Assembly (NCBI RefSeq): GCF_937959485.1
Contig: NZ_CALGPY010000004.1
Span: forward strand, 212,829-276,828
Source: an uncultured Campylobacter sp.
GTDB taxonomy: Bacteria > Campylobacterota > Campylobacteria > Campylobacterales > Campylobacteraceae
Reading direction: 5' to 3'
Length of the DNA stretch: 64,000 nucleotides
Part shown: in pieces, positions 44,776 to 54,627 of the stretch
Numbering within the stretch: position 1 is the stretch's first letter
Layout of the letters: each line of letters begins with the position of its first letter
Position numbers and translations under genes: made by a program
The notes under the pieces: model-generated
Database searches by the model: none
What the model saw: only the letters and a program-made list of their open reading frames with translations
Told to the model about the DNA's origin: nothing

Positions 44776-45779
44776 AGTTTATCGCTTCTTATCTTTGAAA
44801 TGAGGTTAGAAATTTCGCTATTTTTCGCCTTTGCATTAAAAGTCTCAAGAGCGTAAAGTGCGTCTTCCTTACGACCCTTTTTATAATTGGCTTTAGCAAA
44901 AATTATCCAGCTAGCGACGTTGTCCTTATCAAGCTCGTTTGACGTAAGAGCCCATTTGATCGCATTGTCGTAGTCTTTCTTATTATACGCTTCTTCGGCT
45001 AGCGATAACGAATACTCAATCTTATTCGTCGCGTAAAATTTGCTCTCCAAGCTCTGCTTATCTTCGCTTAAATTTGAAGTTTTTATCTCAATTCTAGAAC
45101 TTAGTGGAGCGCTACTTGCGGTATTTGTAGAACCTCCCGAGAAATTTGATTTAGGCGGCAATGGAGCGCGTCCAAAATCTATAACCTCATTTTTAGGTGG
45201 CTGATTTGCAAAAGCTGCGTTATTGGTATTAGGTACATTAAATGTAGGAGCATTTTGATTGCCAAAATTCTGTCCGCCAAAATTTTGACCGCCGAAATTC
45301 TGAGCCTGAGCCTGCCCGCCATAGTTTCCGCCATTTTCGTAATTATTGGTTATCTTAAACCCACCGGAATCCTCGCTGGATAGCACACCCACATCGTTTA
45401 AATTTAAGCTTGGACGTTCCTTTTCGTGCTTAGAAGTACGAGCAACTTTCGGCGCGCTGATATTATAATCTTCTTTGGAAATATTATTTTGCACTGCAAG
45501 ATCTGCCGCCTGCTGCTCGGCATCACTAGCAGAATTTGTAGCACCACCCTTGTCTTCAATATTTTGATTGATACTTGCCATACTGACGCTATCGCTATCT
45601 TTAAGCAGCCAAAATATCGCTCCGATCGCAACCGAGATTAATATCAAAAGCCCCAAAATCGTCTTGTCAAATCTCAATACGAAATTCGGCTTAGATTTTA
45701 GGAAAGAAAACTGCTTTCTGTTTTTGTTATACTCTTCCCATTTTTTTTCAAGTTCGTTTACTTCGTAAAATTCAAGCAT
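44772..45779 (-). CDS. Membrane-anchored TPR protein of the competence operon
   Basis: 335 residues. A short cytoplasmic part is followed by one membrane helix at about 38-62 (GLLILISVAIGAIFWLL). A disordered periplasmic region with QNFGGQNFGGQNFGNQ-like repeats near 160-185 comes next, then C-terminal TPR-like helices (about 255-335: AEEAYNKKDYDNAIKWALTS). The plan resembles MshN/PilF-type proteins of pilus systems. In C. jejuni a membrane protein interacting with CtsP is known; this gene lies directly after the ctsP-like gene and could be its counterpart. Confidence 0.75.
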   Translation of the reverse strand: MLEFYEVNELEKKWEEYNKNRKQFSFLKSKPNFVLRFDKTILGLLILISVAIGAIFWLLKDSDSVSMASINQNIEDKGGATNSASDAEQQAADLAVQNNISKEDYNISAPKVARTSKHEKERPSLNLNDVGVLSSEDSGGFKITNNYENGGNYGGQAQAQNFGGQNFGGQNFGNQNAPTFNVPNTNNAAFANQPPKNEVIDFGRAPLPPKSNFSGGSTNTASSAPLSSRIEIKTSNLSEDKQSLESKFYATNKIEYSLSLAEEAYNKKDYDNAIKWALTSNELDKDNVASWIIFAKANYKKGRKEDALYALETFNAKAKNSEISNLISKIRSDKL

Positions 45780-46602
45780 TTATTATCCCCGAGCCTATCG
45801 CTGCCATCTCTATGATTTTATTATTAATCTGCGAAAAACTAATTTCCGTAGGTTTATTTACCTCGTAATACTCAAAAAGCTCATACATCTTATACATAAG
45901 CTTGTTGATATTCCTCATATTACCGTCCGTTAAATTTAAAATCAAATCGAAATTATCGTCGCTAAACATAAAATAGTATTGTTGAAAGCCATGAAGCACA
46001 AGCTTTTTTTCAATATACAGCTTGACTTCGCCTAAATTTGAATTAGGAAGCTCGATGCTCTCCCAAATTCTAGTTTTAAAATAATCCTTTGCGAGGCGAT
46101 CTTCCTCGTCGGTCTTATGCACCGTAAATAAAAATTTAAATAGTCTAGTATCTGCCATAAGACGAATTTTTTCTATCAAATTCCCAGGATACAGCTGAGC
46201 CTCATCAAGCAAAATAACGACCTGCTCTACCGCCCCTACGTTCGTAGAAATTCCAAATCTCTCTCTGTAAACCCGCATAAAATTTTCATAATTATCAATC
46301 GGCTCGCTAGGAGTTGAATGAAAAATCTGCGAATACAGCTCTAAGAAAAATTCTTTCTCATCAAAAAACGGCTGCGGTACAAATACGACTCTTACCTTTT
46401 TTTCAAGATCAACCTTGATCTTATTAAGCAAAAATGTCTTGCCACAGCCCGGTTTGCCGTAAAAAAGTATAAGTTTTAACGGCTTTTGCAAAGCATTTAA
46501 AATTTTATGATAAGCAAGGGTCGATTTATCGAGATTAACGAAGTCCGAGACTTCGTTATCCTCGATAAAAATTTCCTTGATCGCCGTATAGTTATTACTC
46601 AT
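45772..46602 (-). CDS. ctsP: AAA ATPase of the competence system (CtsP/ExeA-like)
   Basis: 276 residues. Walker A is LFYGKPGCGKTFLLNKI and Walker B QVVILLDEAQLYPGN, followed by a C-terminal helical lid (LTDGNMRNINKLMYKMYELF) typical of GspA/ExeA-like ATPases. It is cytoplasmic, as is CtsP of C. jejuni, which is required for natural transformation. It overlaps the secretin gene by 8 nt and the TPR gene by 8 nt. Confidence 0.82.
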   Translation of the reverse strand: MSNNYTAIKEIFIEDNEVSDFVNLDKSTLAYHKILNALQKPLKLILFYGKPGCGKTFLLNKIKVDLEKKVRVVFVPQPFFDEKEFFLELYSQIFHSTPSEPIDNYENFMRVYRERFGISTNVGAVEQVVILLDEAQLYPGNLIEKIRLMADTRLFKFLFTVHKTDEEDRLAKDYFKTRIWESIELPNSNLGEVKLYIEKKLVLHGFQQYYFMFSDDNFDLILNLTDGNMRNINKLMYKMYELFEYYEVNKPTEISFSQINNKIIEMAAIGSGIINA

Positions 46603-48103
46603 TTTCGTAGATGGATTTTGAGTAACCTAGCTCTTTAAGCGAAGTAGCAAGCGGCGCGCCGGTATTGTCGATGATATGTGGAGTTACTACGAAGATTAGC
46701 TCCGACGTGCTCAAAACATCGGCAGTGCTTTTGAAAAGATTTCCGATTAATGGAATTTCGGCTAGCACAGGCACTCTAGTATTATTCTTGGACTTAGTTG
46801 CGCCGATTAAACCACCTAAAATTACAGTATCGCCATCATCTACCCAAACTACACTAGAGAGTTTCTTTTGCAAAGTATCAGGTGCGATATCTCTTCTGCC
46901 ATTCTCTCTCCTTACATTATCCTCTGCATATTTAAGAGAGCTTAAAGATGGATTAATTCGTAGCATAATCCTATTATCATCTGAAATTTCAGGTAAGATA
47001 TTCAAAAGAATACCTACAAATATCGAATACTGATCGTCCGACTGAGTATCTCCACCTTGATAATCGCCTGTAGTAGTAGATTTCAATACGTAGTTAATGG
47101 TATCACCTACAGAGATAATAGCAGGCTGATTATTCATCGTAGTTACTTTAGGGCTTGAAATAATCTTGGTTTTGCCTTTAGTCTCTAGGAAGTTAATCAA
47201 ACCGTCGATATTGAAATTTAGATTAGCTCCTATCGTCCAAGTTCCGTGAGTATCGCTAGCCTTTCCTCTATTTCCGTTATCTATGTGATAGCCTGAAAGT
47301 TTCTTTGGATCTCCGCCTACATAGGTATTAAATCCTAGTTGAAATTTACTCCAATCAATACCGGTAGTGTATTCGTTATTTAGCTCGACAGATATGATAT
47401 TTACGTCTAGCAAGACTTGGCGACTAAGGCGTTTTTGCATACCGCTTAGATATCTATCTACGCGAGCTATCTGAGACTTCATAGCAGTAACGGTTACTAA
47501 ACCGGCATTTTGATTTATAATAGGAGCGACTGCGACGTATTTTTCGGTACCGTTATTTAGAACAGAGGTGATTTCTTCGCTAATCTTCTCCCAAAAATCA
47601 AATTTCTCTTTGGTAGTGATCTTATTATCTTCTTTATTTTCTTTATCGTCGCTATCATCCACTTTCGTAGGTGCAGAATCGACAGAAGATTTAGTAACAG
47701 CAGTGCCTTCTCTAATAGAGGTGATGTAATCCACCTTAAAAGTCCTAGTCTCTAGTGCTGAAATTTTTAATATACCATGAGAATACTCATAGCTTAGATT
47801 ATTCTCTTTTATGAGTAGATCTAAAACTTCGCGCAAAGAAAGGTCTTTGATACTTACGCCTTGCAGCGGTTTACTCATCTCCTCTTGAGCGATAGCATCT
47901 TTTGCTACCACCGAAAAGCGGCACATATCGGATAGCTGAGTTAGCATCTCGTTTAGCGTAACGGTATCGTTAATCTTAATATTTAGCGCCTTCCTATCGC
48001 AGTTACCTGTAGTTGCGGGAGCGGCATATAGACTAGTAGCCGTAACAGACAAAGCAAGCATAGCAGCTATGCTAAGCTTTTTACTTATATGTAATAATGA
48101 CAT
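46595..48103 (-). CDS. ctsD: Secretin CtsD (PilQ/GspD/MshL family)
   Basis: Outer-membrane channel through which DNA or the pseudopilus passes. There is a signal peptide of about 28 residues, then an STN-type N0 domain (about 35-115: LQGVSIKDLSLREVLDLLIKE-like), an N1-like region, a lysine/aspartate-rich stretch near 150-165, and the secretin core with VWVDDGDTVILGGLIG and VPVLAEIPLIGNLF. The C-terminal TPHIIDN is typical of MshL. The 502 residues fit. The start lies 22 nt inside the previous gene. Confidence 0.92.
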   Translation of the reverse strand: MSLLHISKKLSIAAMLALSVTATSLYAAPATTGNCDRKALNIKINDTVTLNEMLTQLSDMCRFSVVAKDAIAQEEMSKPLQGVSIKDLSLREVLDLLIKENNLSYEYSHGILKISALETRTFKVDYITSIREGTAVTKSSVDSAPTKVDDSDDKENKEDNKITTKEKFDFWEKISEEITSVLNNGTEKYVAVAPIINQNAGLVTVTAMKSQIARVDRYLSGMQKRLSRQVLLDVNIISVELNNEYTTGIDWSKFQLGFNTYVGGDPKKLSGYHIDNGNRGKASDTHGTWTIGANLNFNIDGLINFLETKGKTKIISSPKVTTMNNQPAIISVGDTINYVLKSTTTGDYQGGDTQSDDQYSIFVGILLNILPEISDDNRIMLRINPSLSSLKYAEDNVRRENGRRDIAPDTLQKKLSSVVWVDDGDTVILGGLIGATKSKNNTRVPVLAEIPLIGNLFKSTADVLSTSELIFVVTPHIIDNTGAPLATSLKELGYSKSIYENE

Positions 48104-48509
48104 TTTGACTTCCTTGTTTTAGTGTTAATTCGACTTTATTTTCATCGTCGTTGGTAATAATAACGCTATTGCCCGTTATTTGCACGATCTTATATGAGCC
48201 TACATACTCGCCCAAACCATACCACTTATCGTTTAGCTTAACCTTATCGCCCATAATACCTACTAGCTGATAACCTAGATCCACCTGCTGATTAGCTTCT
48301 CTAGGTGCATTAGCTTCTTTAGGATAAAACGGATCTTGCAAAGAAGCTATCTGCTCATCGCTAAGACCCACTCTAGGTTTGCTAAGATCATCAAATATCG
48401 CATCGTATTTAGCTTTATAGGCTCCATTACTAGGCGCCACCGTCTGATTATTATCTACAGCAAATAGAGCAGTAGAAAGTAGCAAAGAGCATAAAATTAA
48501 CTTTTTCAT
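48081..48509 (-). CDS. ctsR: Secretin-associated periplasmic protein (CtsR/PilP/MshK-like)
   Basis: 142 residues with a 17-residue signal peptide. A proline-rich DPFYPKEA segment is followed by a small beta domain (YQLVGIMGDKVKLNDKWYGLGEYVGSYKIV). This is the PilP/GspC/MshK HR-domain pattern, which contacts the secretin N0 domain. It sits directly upstream of the secretin gene, as ctsR does in C. jejuni. The symbol is by position and pattern. Confidence 0.7.
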   Translation of the reverse strand: MKKLILCSLLLSTALFAVDNNQTVAPSNGAYKAKYDAIFDDLSKPRVGLSDEQIASLQDPFYPKEANAPREANQQVDLGYQLVGIMGDKVKLNDKWYGLGEYVGSYKIVQITGNSVIITNDDENKVELTLKQGSQNVIITYK

Positions 48510-49162
48510 TAGTAATTTACTCCCCAGATAGATATACCGATGCTTCCACCGATTTTGCCATTTTTAGTGGCATTGATATCCATCTTATTTACATCTACGA
48601 TCATCTCCGATTGTTCGATAAGGTTGATATACCTAAGGACATTCGAAAACGCTCCTTCAAATTTCACATCTATATCCAGCAAGGCTTCAGGTTGAAAAAT
48701 CTGTTTGATGCTAGGCTCCCTTCTATCGCTGTGAATAGCGTAAATTTTAATATTGTTATTCTCTGCGATCGTTGAGAGACTATCCATAAATTTAGCCCAG
48801 TTCTTTTCATTATAGGTAAGCTTTGAAATTTCTTTTAGCTTACCGTCTAGATACCCACGCTCTTCAATAATATTGTTAAGGTTGGTCCTAGCACCATTGA
48901 GTATATTGCGCTTATTATCAACGAAAGCTTTAGGATCACCGCCGAAGAACTCATTATATTCTCTTTGTGCGCCTTCAAGCTTAGTCGTGGCAGTACTTAG
49001 ATTTGTTTCACTCTCCTCTAAATACGGATCCGCATAGCTACTCAAAATAAAGTAAGCTACCACACCTACAAACAATAAAGCTATGTAAAAATAGTTATTT
49101 GCACTATTTCCCTTGGAGGCAAACCATTGATCAAGCTGATCTAATGAACTTTTCTTTTTCAT
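48509..49162 (-). CDS. PilO/MshJ-like inner-membrane protein
   Basis: 217 residues. A short cytoplasmic start is followed by one helix (NYFYIALLFVGVVAYFILSS, about 20-40), a coiled coil (about 50-115) and a ferredoxin-like periplasmic domain. This is the PilO/GspM arrangement. It should bridge the PilM/N-like protein upstream and the CtsR-like protein downstream. It overlaps both neighbours by a single base. Confidence 0.72.
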   Translation of the reverse strand: MKKKSSLDQLDQWFASKGNSANNYFYIALLFVGVVAYFILSSYADPYLEESETNLSTATTKLEGAQREYNEFFGGDPKAFVDNKRNILNGARTNLNNIIEERGYLDGKLKEISKLTYNEKNWAKFMDSLSTIAENNNIKIYAIHSDRREPSIKQIFQPEALLDIDVKFEGAFSNVLRYINLIEQSEMIVDVNKMDINATKNGKIGGSIGISIWGVNY

Positions 49163-50682
49163 TATCTAACCTCCACACTGATATTGCTATCGTAAAAGAC
49201 AGTTTTATTACCCTCTTGTAGCGCGATTGTTTTAGTATCCACGCCATACACCTCTTTTTTACTGATATCCTCTAAAAGCTCGGTCATCTGCTTATCGTTT
49301 TTGGTGCGCACCTGAACAGTCAGAGTCCTATTCTCATCACCGATCCTAACCATATTGCCCTTATTTTTAACGACCATATTGGTTAGCTCAAAAATAGAAA
49401 CACCCTTCATAGCGTAATTATTTTTCTTATCTAAGATAGCATTAATTAGATCGCGCCTGTCATTAAGCTCCTTGCCGCTCTTAGCAGCCTGGGCATTTAC
49501 CTCTTTAGTCTCTTTATCCAAACGCGCATTTTCTGCTCTAGCAGGAACCATCTGATCTTCTAAACCCTGATATTCGCTAGTTTTATCGTTAGCTACCATA
49601 TTATTATAATATCCATAGCCGAAGTTATACGCAGGATACGCAGCGCCAAGTAAGCAGCCTAGCAGCATATAGCCTATCAGCTTGCCGGTTGATCTTTGAG
49701 TCAAAGGCGGAGGTCTCATAAACGGCGAGTAGTTGTGATCGTCGTCTTTAGTAACCAAATAATCTTGACCTACCAAGAACATCAAAATATCTAGCTGAGT
49801 GAGCGGATAATCTTTTGCGTTGATTGCAACATTAAAATTAAAATCCTTGTATCTTAGCTTTAGATTATTTTCTACAAAAACCTCGATCGCAGGAATTTTA
49901 CCGATATCCGTTCCGATATAAACGTTTTGAATATTGACGTTGTAAATTTTACTGATACCGTTCAACACGTCGTTAATGTAGTAAAACATATCGTCAAAAA
50001 TTTGGATCATGTAATCGCGTTCGGTCGGATTTTCTAAATTTACTCCCTGTTTGGAGAGCAATCTATAAAAGCTCTCTTCATCGACTCTACTACCGACTAG
50101 CTCGACATATTTTTCATGCAAGAATTTTAGGTTATATCTTACTTGGCGGGATTGAAAATATTCGCCGTTTTGATACACTACCAAAAACGCATCGTCGCGT
50201 TGCAAGTAGATGAAGCAGTCGATTCCGTCGCGAGTTAGGACGCCTCTATTATACAAGCCCTCGTATAAAAACGGAGCCATAGCCACATAGTCGATGTAGT
50301 TCGTCCTAGCGGCGATCGCATCGAATTCTGAAGTGAGTTTGGCATTATCTACGACAAAGACATTGAAAATTCTATCATCGCCGCCAGCGCCTATTACCTC
50401 ACTATAAGTGATTTTGTAATCCAAAGCGGTGTCAAGCCCCAGCTCCTCATACACCTTAACGACGATCGCATCTAAAAGATCCGCGTCCTCTACCGATCTG
50501 CTTATCTCGACCGTCGCAGTCATTATATCCTTATACGGAATATATGAGACGTAAGTTTCCTTCGCACGATTCGCTTTTGAGAAGTCGTGCTCGAAAACTT
50601 CATTCTCACTTAGACCGAATATGGTTTGCGTGACTTTGTTAATCGCAACAATCGAACTAGCATTTTTACTATTCTTTGCCAT
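49162..50682 (-). CDS. PilM/PilN-like protein of the competence operon
   Basis: The ATG at 50682 was chosen because GGAG lies just upstream; the longer frame to 50748 overlaps the era end and adds unrelated residues. Of 506 residues, the first about 310 look like an actin-like PilM/GspL-type cytoplasmic domain. One helix follows (LIGYMLLGCLLGAAYPAYNF), then a coiled coil and a PilN-like periplasmic domain. So it may combine PilM and PilN functions (MshI/GspL-like). It is the first gene of the operon, 62 bp after era. Confidence 0.68.
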   Translation of the reverse strand: MAKNSKNASSIVAINKVTQTIFGLSENEVFEHDFSKANRAKETYVSYIPYKDIMTATVEISRSVEDADLLDAIVVKVYEELGLDTALDYKITYSEVIGAGGDDRIFNVFVVDNAKLTSEFDAIAARTNYIDYVAMAPFLYEGLYNRGVLTRDGIDCFIYLQRDDAFLVVYQNGEYFQSRQVRYNLKFLHEKYVELVGSRVDEESFYRLLSKQGVNLENPTERDYMIQIFDDMFYYINDVLNGISKIYNVNIQNVYIGTDIGKIPAIEVFVENNLKLRYKDFNFNVAINAKDYPLTQLDILMFLVGQDYLVTKDDDHNYSPFMRPPPLTQRSTGKLIGYMLLGCLLGAAYPAYNFGYGYYNNMVANDKTSEYQGLEDQMVPARAENARLDKETKEVNAQAAKSGKELNDRRDLINAILDKKNNYAMKGVSIFELTNMVVKNKGNMVRIGDENRTLTVQVRTKNDKQMTELLEDISKKEVYGVDTKTIALQEGNKTVFYDSNISVEVR

Positions 50683-50744
50683 AACACTCCACTTCCAAAT
50701 GAAATTTTCTACGCTGCTAATACTAATAGAAATAAAATAAAATG

Positions 50745-51614
50745 TCAATAGATAAAATCGGTTTTTACCCTAAATTCGTCATTTTTCCAGCTTTTTTTTA
50801 CAAAAACTGTTAATTTTAAGTAAATTTTGACCTTAGAAAAATTTGAAATTAACTTTTTGGCTCGAATTCCGATCCGCTTTATCGCCTCGCCGTTTTTGCC
50901 GATCAGCATCTCTTTGTGCGAATTGCTGTCCGTTATAATCCGCGCATATACCGAGATCAGACCCGGTTTTTCCACCACTTTTTCCATCACGACGTCGCTG
51001 CAATACGGGATCTCGTCGCTCATACTCTCAAAGATTGCCTCAAGTATGAAGTCGCGATAAATTTCACGCTCATTGGTTGCGCTTAAAATTTCGGGATCGT
51101 AAAAGTACTCGTGCTCGGGCAAAATTTTACAAATTTCGTCCAAAACCTGCTTTTTATAGACCCTTTTTTTGATGCTAACGGGGATTATCGCTTCGAATTT
51201 ATCGGTAAATTTTTGATATTGCAGCAGCTTTTGTACGATCTTTTCGTCATTTACTTCGTCAATTTTAGTTAAAATCACGATGTGTTTCGTGCCGGGATTT
51301 AAATTTAAAAATTTTTCATATTCAGAAGTATCGTCGTGCACGGGCGCCAAAAACAGCACCAAATCGCAGCCCTCAATCGCTCCGAGCGCCACTTCGACCA
51401 TCAGCTTATTCATCAGCTTGGCGCTTTCGTGCAGCCCGGGAGTATCCGTGAAAATCACCTGATCCGCGCCGTTCATCGCGATGCCGTTAATCTTGCGGCG
51501 CGTAGCGTTAATTTTATGCGAGACGAGCGAAATTTTCTCGCCGCAGAGATAGTTTAACAGCGAGCTCTTGCCCGCATTAGTCCGCCCGATGAGCGTTACA
51601 AATCCGCTTTTCAT
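50745..51614 (-). CDS. era: GTPase Era
   Basis: 289-residue GTPase assisting 16S rRNA maturation and 30S assembly. G1 is GRTNAGKSSLLN, with a Thr-Asn swap in the usual GxPNxGKS; G3 is DTPGLHE, G4 is TKID, and the C-terminal KH domain has MLIGKNGEAIKRIGIRAKK. It is preceded by a 530-bp spacer and followed closely by the competence operon, so transcription may continue into it. In C. jejuni era is likewise near hslUV. Confidence 0.93.
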   Translation of the reverse strand: MKSGFVTLIGRTNAGKSSLLNYLCGEKISLVSHKINATRRKINGIAMNGADQVIFTDTPGLHESAKLMNKLMVEVALGAIEGCDLVLFLAPVHDDTSEYEKFLNLNPGTKHIVILTKIDEVNDEKIVQKLLQYQKFTDKFEAIIPVSIKKRVYKKQVLDEICKILPEHEYFYDPEILSATNEREIYRDFILEAIFESMSDEIPYCSDVVMEKVVEKPGLISVYARIITDSNSHKEMLIGKNGEAIKRIGIRAKKLISNFSKVKIYLKLTVFVKKSWKNDEFRVKTDFIY

Positions 51615-52144
51615 ATTTTCCTTAAATCAAAATTTTATCTTAATCTAGCGCCTTCGCTCGCCGTTAATTTTAAATCGCGTCAAATTTCATACGCGAAAAC
51701 CGCAAACCGCGGAATTTAAAATTTCATTTTTGCGCGCTGCTAGCGACCGAGCGCATGCGACACAATTAAATTTAATCCGCAAGCGCGCAGATTAGACCTG
51801 CCGCAGATGCAAGCGGGGCGCTAAACTTAACTTGAGCCAAAAACGCAAGAGTCCAAATTTTAACGACAAAAGCTTCAAGTCTGCATTACCGCCGCAAGAT
51901 ATAACGCCGAAATGCGTTTATAATTTGCCGTAAAACTTTATAAATTTAATATTTTACGCATTTTATAAACACAATGTGAATTCGGCGTAAATTTAATTGC
52001 CGCAAACATAAAATTTTATTTAGCATCCGAGCTTTTAAAATTCCTCACGGCGCGCCGTATCATACTTAGCTGCGCCGCCGAAACGATGCTCTAGGCGTGC
52101 TCAAACGAGCGCTTTAGCTCCGCGGCGGCCGAAAAATTTAAAAA
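51615..52144 (-). other. Spacer between hslU and era
   Basis: No gene is seen in 530 bp. Scattered AAATTT words alternate with GC-rich runs. A promoter for era is expected at the left end, but I see no good consensus. Confidence 0.45.
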
Positions 52145-53479
52145 TCACAAAATGTATTTCGCCAGATCCTCGTCGCTTGCGATGCCTGCTAGCTTTTCGC
52201 TTACGAGCTTTTCATCCACGACGATCTTTTGCCCTTTAAACTTATCCGCTTCGAAGCTGATATCCTCAATCACCTTTTCCATTATCGTATGTAGTCTTCT
52301 AGCACCGATATCCTCGACCTTTTCATTCGTGCTCGCCGCAAATTTCGCGATCGCCTTGACCCCGTTCTCGCTAAACTCTAGCTCGACGCCCTCGGTCTTT
52401 AAAAGCGCCGAGTACTGCTTAAGGAGCGAATTTTTTGGCTTGGTTAAAATTTCACACAGCGCCGCCTCGTCTAGGCTGTCAAGCTCGACGCGAAGCGGGA
52501 AGCGCCCCTGAAGCTCGGGTATAAGATCGCTCGGCTTGCTGATATGAAAGGCGCCCGCAGCGATAAAAAGGATGTGATCGGTGTCGATATTGCCAAATTT
52601 CGTGCTTACGCTGCTGCCCTCCACGATCGGAAGCAGATCGCGCTGCACGCCCTCTTTGCTCGGATCCTGCCTGCCGCTATTACCGCTTGAAACCGCCACC
52701 TTATCGATCTCATCGATAAAGATGATGCCCTCGTTTTGCGCGCGCCTAACGGCTTCGGCTTTGATACTCTCCATATCGAGAACTTTCTCGCTAGCCTCGC
52801 TTTTAAGGGCAACCTTGGCGTCTTTTACCTTCATCTCTTTTTTGCTTTTGCGCGTCGAAATTCCGATTACCTTGATGAAGCTTTCCTGCATATTCGCCAT
52901 CTCAGGCGGCAAATTCGGATTTGATTCAAGCGCGTTTTCGCTTACTTCAATCTCGATACTAAGATCATCCAGATCGCCGCGCTCGAGCTTGGCCGCCATC
53001 TTTTCGTAGCTTTTTTCGTAATCTACGACCTTCTCCTCGCTCGCTCCGCGCGGAAGCGGCGGAAGGACTTTTTCTAAAATTTTACGCTTGATATAATCAT
53101 CAATCTTATCTTTATTTTTTTCAAATTCCTCGCCGCGAACTAAATTTACCGACGCGGCGGCTAGATCTCGCACCATGCTCTCCACGTCGCGCCCCACGAA
53201 GCCCACCTCGGTGTATTTGCTGGCCTCGACCTTGATAAAAGGAAGCCCAAACATCTTCGAAAGCCTGCGCGCGATCTCGGTCTTACCTACGCCGGTAGAT
53301 CCGATCATCAGGATGTTTTTGGGCATCACCTCGTTTTTCATCTCATCTTCGAGCGCCATTCTGCGGTAGCGATTTCGCAAAGCCACCGCTATCGTGCGTT
53401 TAGCGCTATTTTGTCCGATTATATATTCGTCTAGTTTCTCTACGATCTGCTTTGGCGTCATCATCTCTTTTCGTCCCAA
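52145..53479 (-). CDS. hslU: ATP-dependent protease ATPase subunit HslU
   Basis: 444-residue AAA+ unfoldase that feeds substrates to HslV. Walker A is MIGSTGVGKTEIARR, Walker B GIIFIDEIDKVA, and the central-pore region has KYTEVGFVGRDVES with the GYVG-like loop. A charged intermediate domain spans about 110-230. The C-terminal end (LAKYIL) inserts into HslV. The start lies 18 nt inside hslV. Confidence 0.96.
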   Translation of the reverse strand: MGRKEMMTPKQIVEKLDEYIIGQNSAKRTIAVALRNRYRRMALEDEMKNEVMPKNILMIGSTGVGKTEIARRLSKMFGLPFIKVEASKYTEVGFVGRDVESMVRDLAAASVNLVRGEEFEKNKDKIDDYIKRKILEKVLPPLPRGASEEKVVDYEKSYEKMAAKLERGDLDDLSIEIEVSENALESNPNLPPEMANMQESFIKVIGISTRKSKKEMKVKDAKVALKSEASEKVLDMESIKAEAVRRAQNEGIIFIDEIDKVAVSSGNSGRQDPSKEGVQRDLLPIVEGSSVSTKFGNIDTDHILFIAAGAFHISKPSDLIPELQGRFPLRVELDSLDEAALCEILTKPKNSLLKQYSALLKTEGVELEFSENGVKAIAKFAASTNEKVEDIGARRLHTIMEKVIEDISFEADKFKGQKIVVDEKLVSEKLAGIASDEDLAKYIL

Positions 53480-54009
53480 ATTGCGTATGTTTTAATGTTT
53501 TCGTTCGTGTAAATGCAAATCTCGCCCGCGATTTTAAGACTTTGCTTTACGAGCTCCTCTTCGTCTAAGCTTGCAAATTTATCCAAAGCTCGCGCCGCGC
53601 TAAGAGCGTAATTCCCGCCGCTTCCGATCGCCGCGATCTTGCCGTCGTCCGGCTCTACCACATCGCCCGTGCCGCTAAGCAGAAAGATATTTTTGCGGTC
53701 CAGCACCAGCATCATCGCTTCGAGCTTTCGCAGATACTTATCCTTGCGCCACTGCTTGCTAAATTCTATCACAGCCCTTAAAAGATCGCCCTTTGCGCCA
53801 TCTAAGCACTTCTCAAACATATCAAAAAGATTAAACGCATCGGCGGTGCTGCCCGCAAAGCCCGCCAAAACGTTGCCCTCTTTGCCGATCTTTCGAATTT
53901 TAGTCGCATTGCCCTTTAAGACGGTGTTTCCGAACGTAACCTGCCCGTCGCCGCCGATGACAGAGGCCTTTGCGCCTTTGTAGGCTAAAATGGTAGTCGC
54001 TTCAAACAC
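53461..54009 (-). CDS. hslV: ATP-dependent protease subunit HslV
   Basis: 182-residue proteasome-like threonine protease. The nucleophile is the threonine after a short propeptide: MFEA, then TTILAYKGAK (T5). GGDGQVTFGNTVLKGNATKIRK is characteristic. It is transcribed from rplI through hslV to hslU, with 8-nt and 19-nt overlaps at the two ends. Confidence 0.96.
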   Translation of the reverse strand: MFEATTILAYKGAKASVIGGDGQVTFGNTVLKGNATKIRKIGKEGNVLAGFAGSTADAFNLFDMFEKCLDGAKGDLLRAVIEFSKQWRKDKYLRKLEAMMLVLDRKNIFLLSGTGDVVEPDDGKIAAIGSGGNYALSAARALDKFASLDEEELVKQSLKIAGEICIYTNENIKTYAIWDEKR

Positions 54010-54445
54010 TAGCCACCTCTATCTCAAATTTAGCGCTTATGCCGTGCTTCAGCTTAGCATTTACGTCGTAGATCCCAGTCGTTTTGATGGCTTCGGTTTC
54101 TAAAATTTTCTTATCGATTTCGATCCCCTTTTGCTCTTTTAGCGCGGTTGCGATCTCATCTTTGGTAACCGAGCCGAAAAGCGCGCCGCTCTCGCCCGTC
54201 TGCTTTGCGATCTTTACGCGGATCTTGGCTAGCTCCTCGGCTAGTTTTTGTAGACTTGCGACCTCGTATTTTTCAAGCTCGGCCTGCTTTTTCTTATCTG
54301 CTTCAAATTTACGCAAAACCTCAGTCGTAGCGGCTTTGGCGTAGCCTTTGCCGATTAGGAAGTTATTGCCGTAGCCGTCCTTAACCTCCTTTACCTCGCC
54401 CGCCTTTCCGAGCCCCTTAACGTCTTTGATCAATAATACTTTCAT
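54002..54445 (-). CDS. rplI: 50S ribosomal protein L9
   Basis: 147 residues. The N-terminal domain MKVLLIKDVKGLGKAGEV, with NNFLIGKGYA, is the L9 signature. A long connecting helix (about 45-75) and the C-terminal 23S-binding domain (LFGSVTKDEIATAL) follow. An AAAGGAT ribosome site precedes the ATG. It heads an operon with hslV and hslU, an order also remembered from C. jejuni. Confidence 0.97.
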   Translation of the reverse strand: MKVLLIKDVKGLGKAGEVKEVKDGYGNNFLIGKGYAKAATTEVLRKFEADKKKQAELEKYEVASLQKLAEELAKIRVKIAKQTGESGALFGSVTKDEIATALKEQKGIEIDKKILETEAIKTTGIYDVNAKLKHGISAKFEIEVASV

Positions 54446-54627
54446 CCATTATCCTTTTAAATTTAGCTTTAAATTTATAAAATTTTATAAGCGGCGCGGG
54501 CGGATCTGAAATTTAGTGAAATTTCATGAAACCTGCCCGCAGCCGCTCGCTACTTTTTCGATAAATTTTAAAATTTCGCTTTGTGAAATCCGCCTGCGCG
54601 CCTTGCCGCTATGAGGCAAAATTTCAG

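Noticed and set aside
50683..50748. 22-codon extension of the PilM/N-like protein
   Set aside because: GGAG directly precedes the ATG at 50682, and the extension overlaps the end of era.
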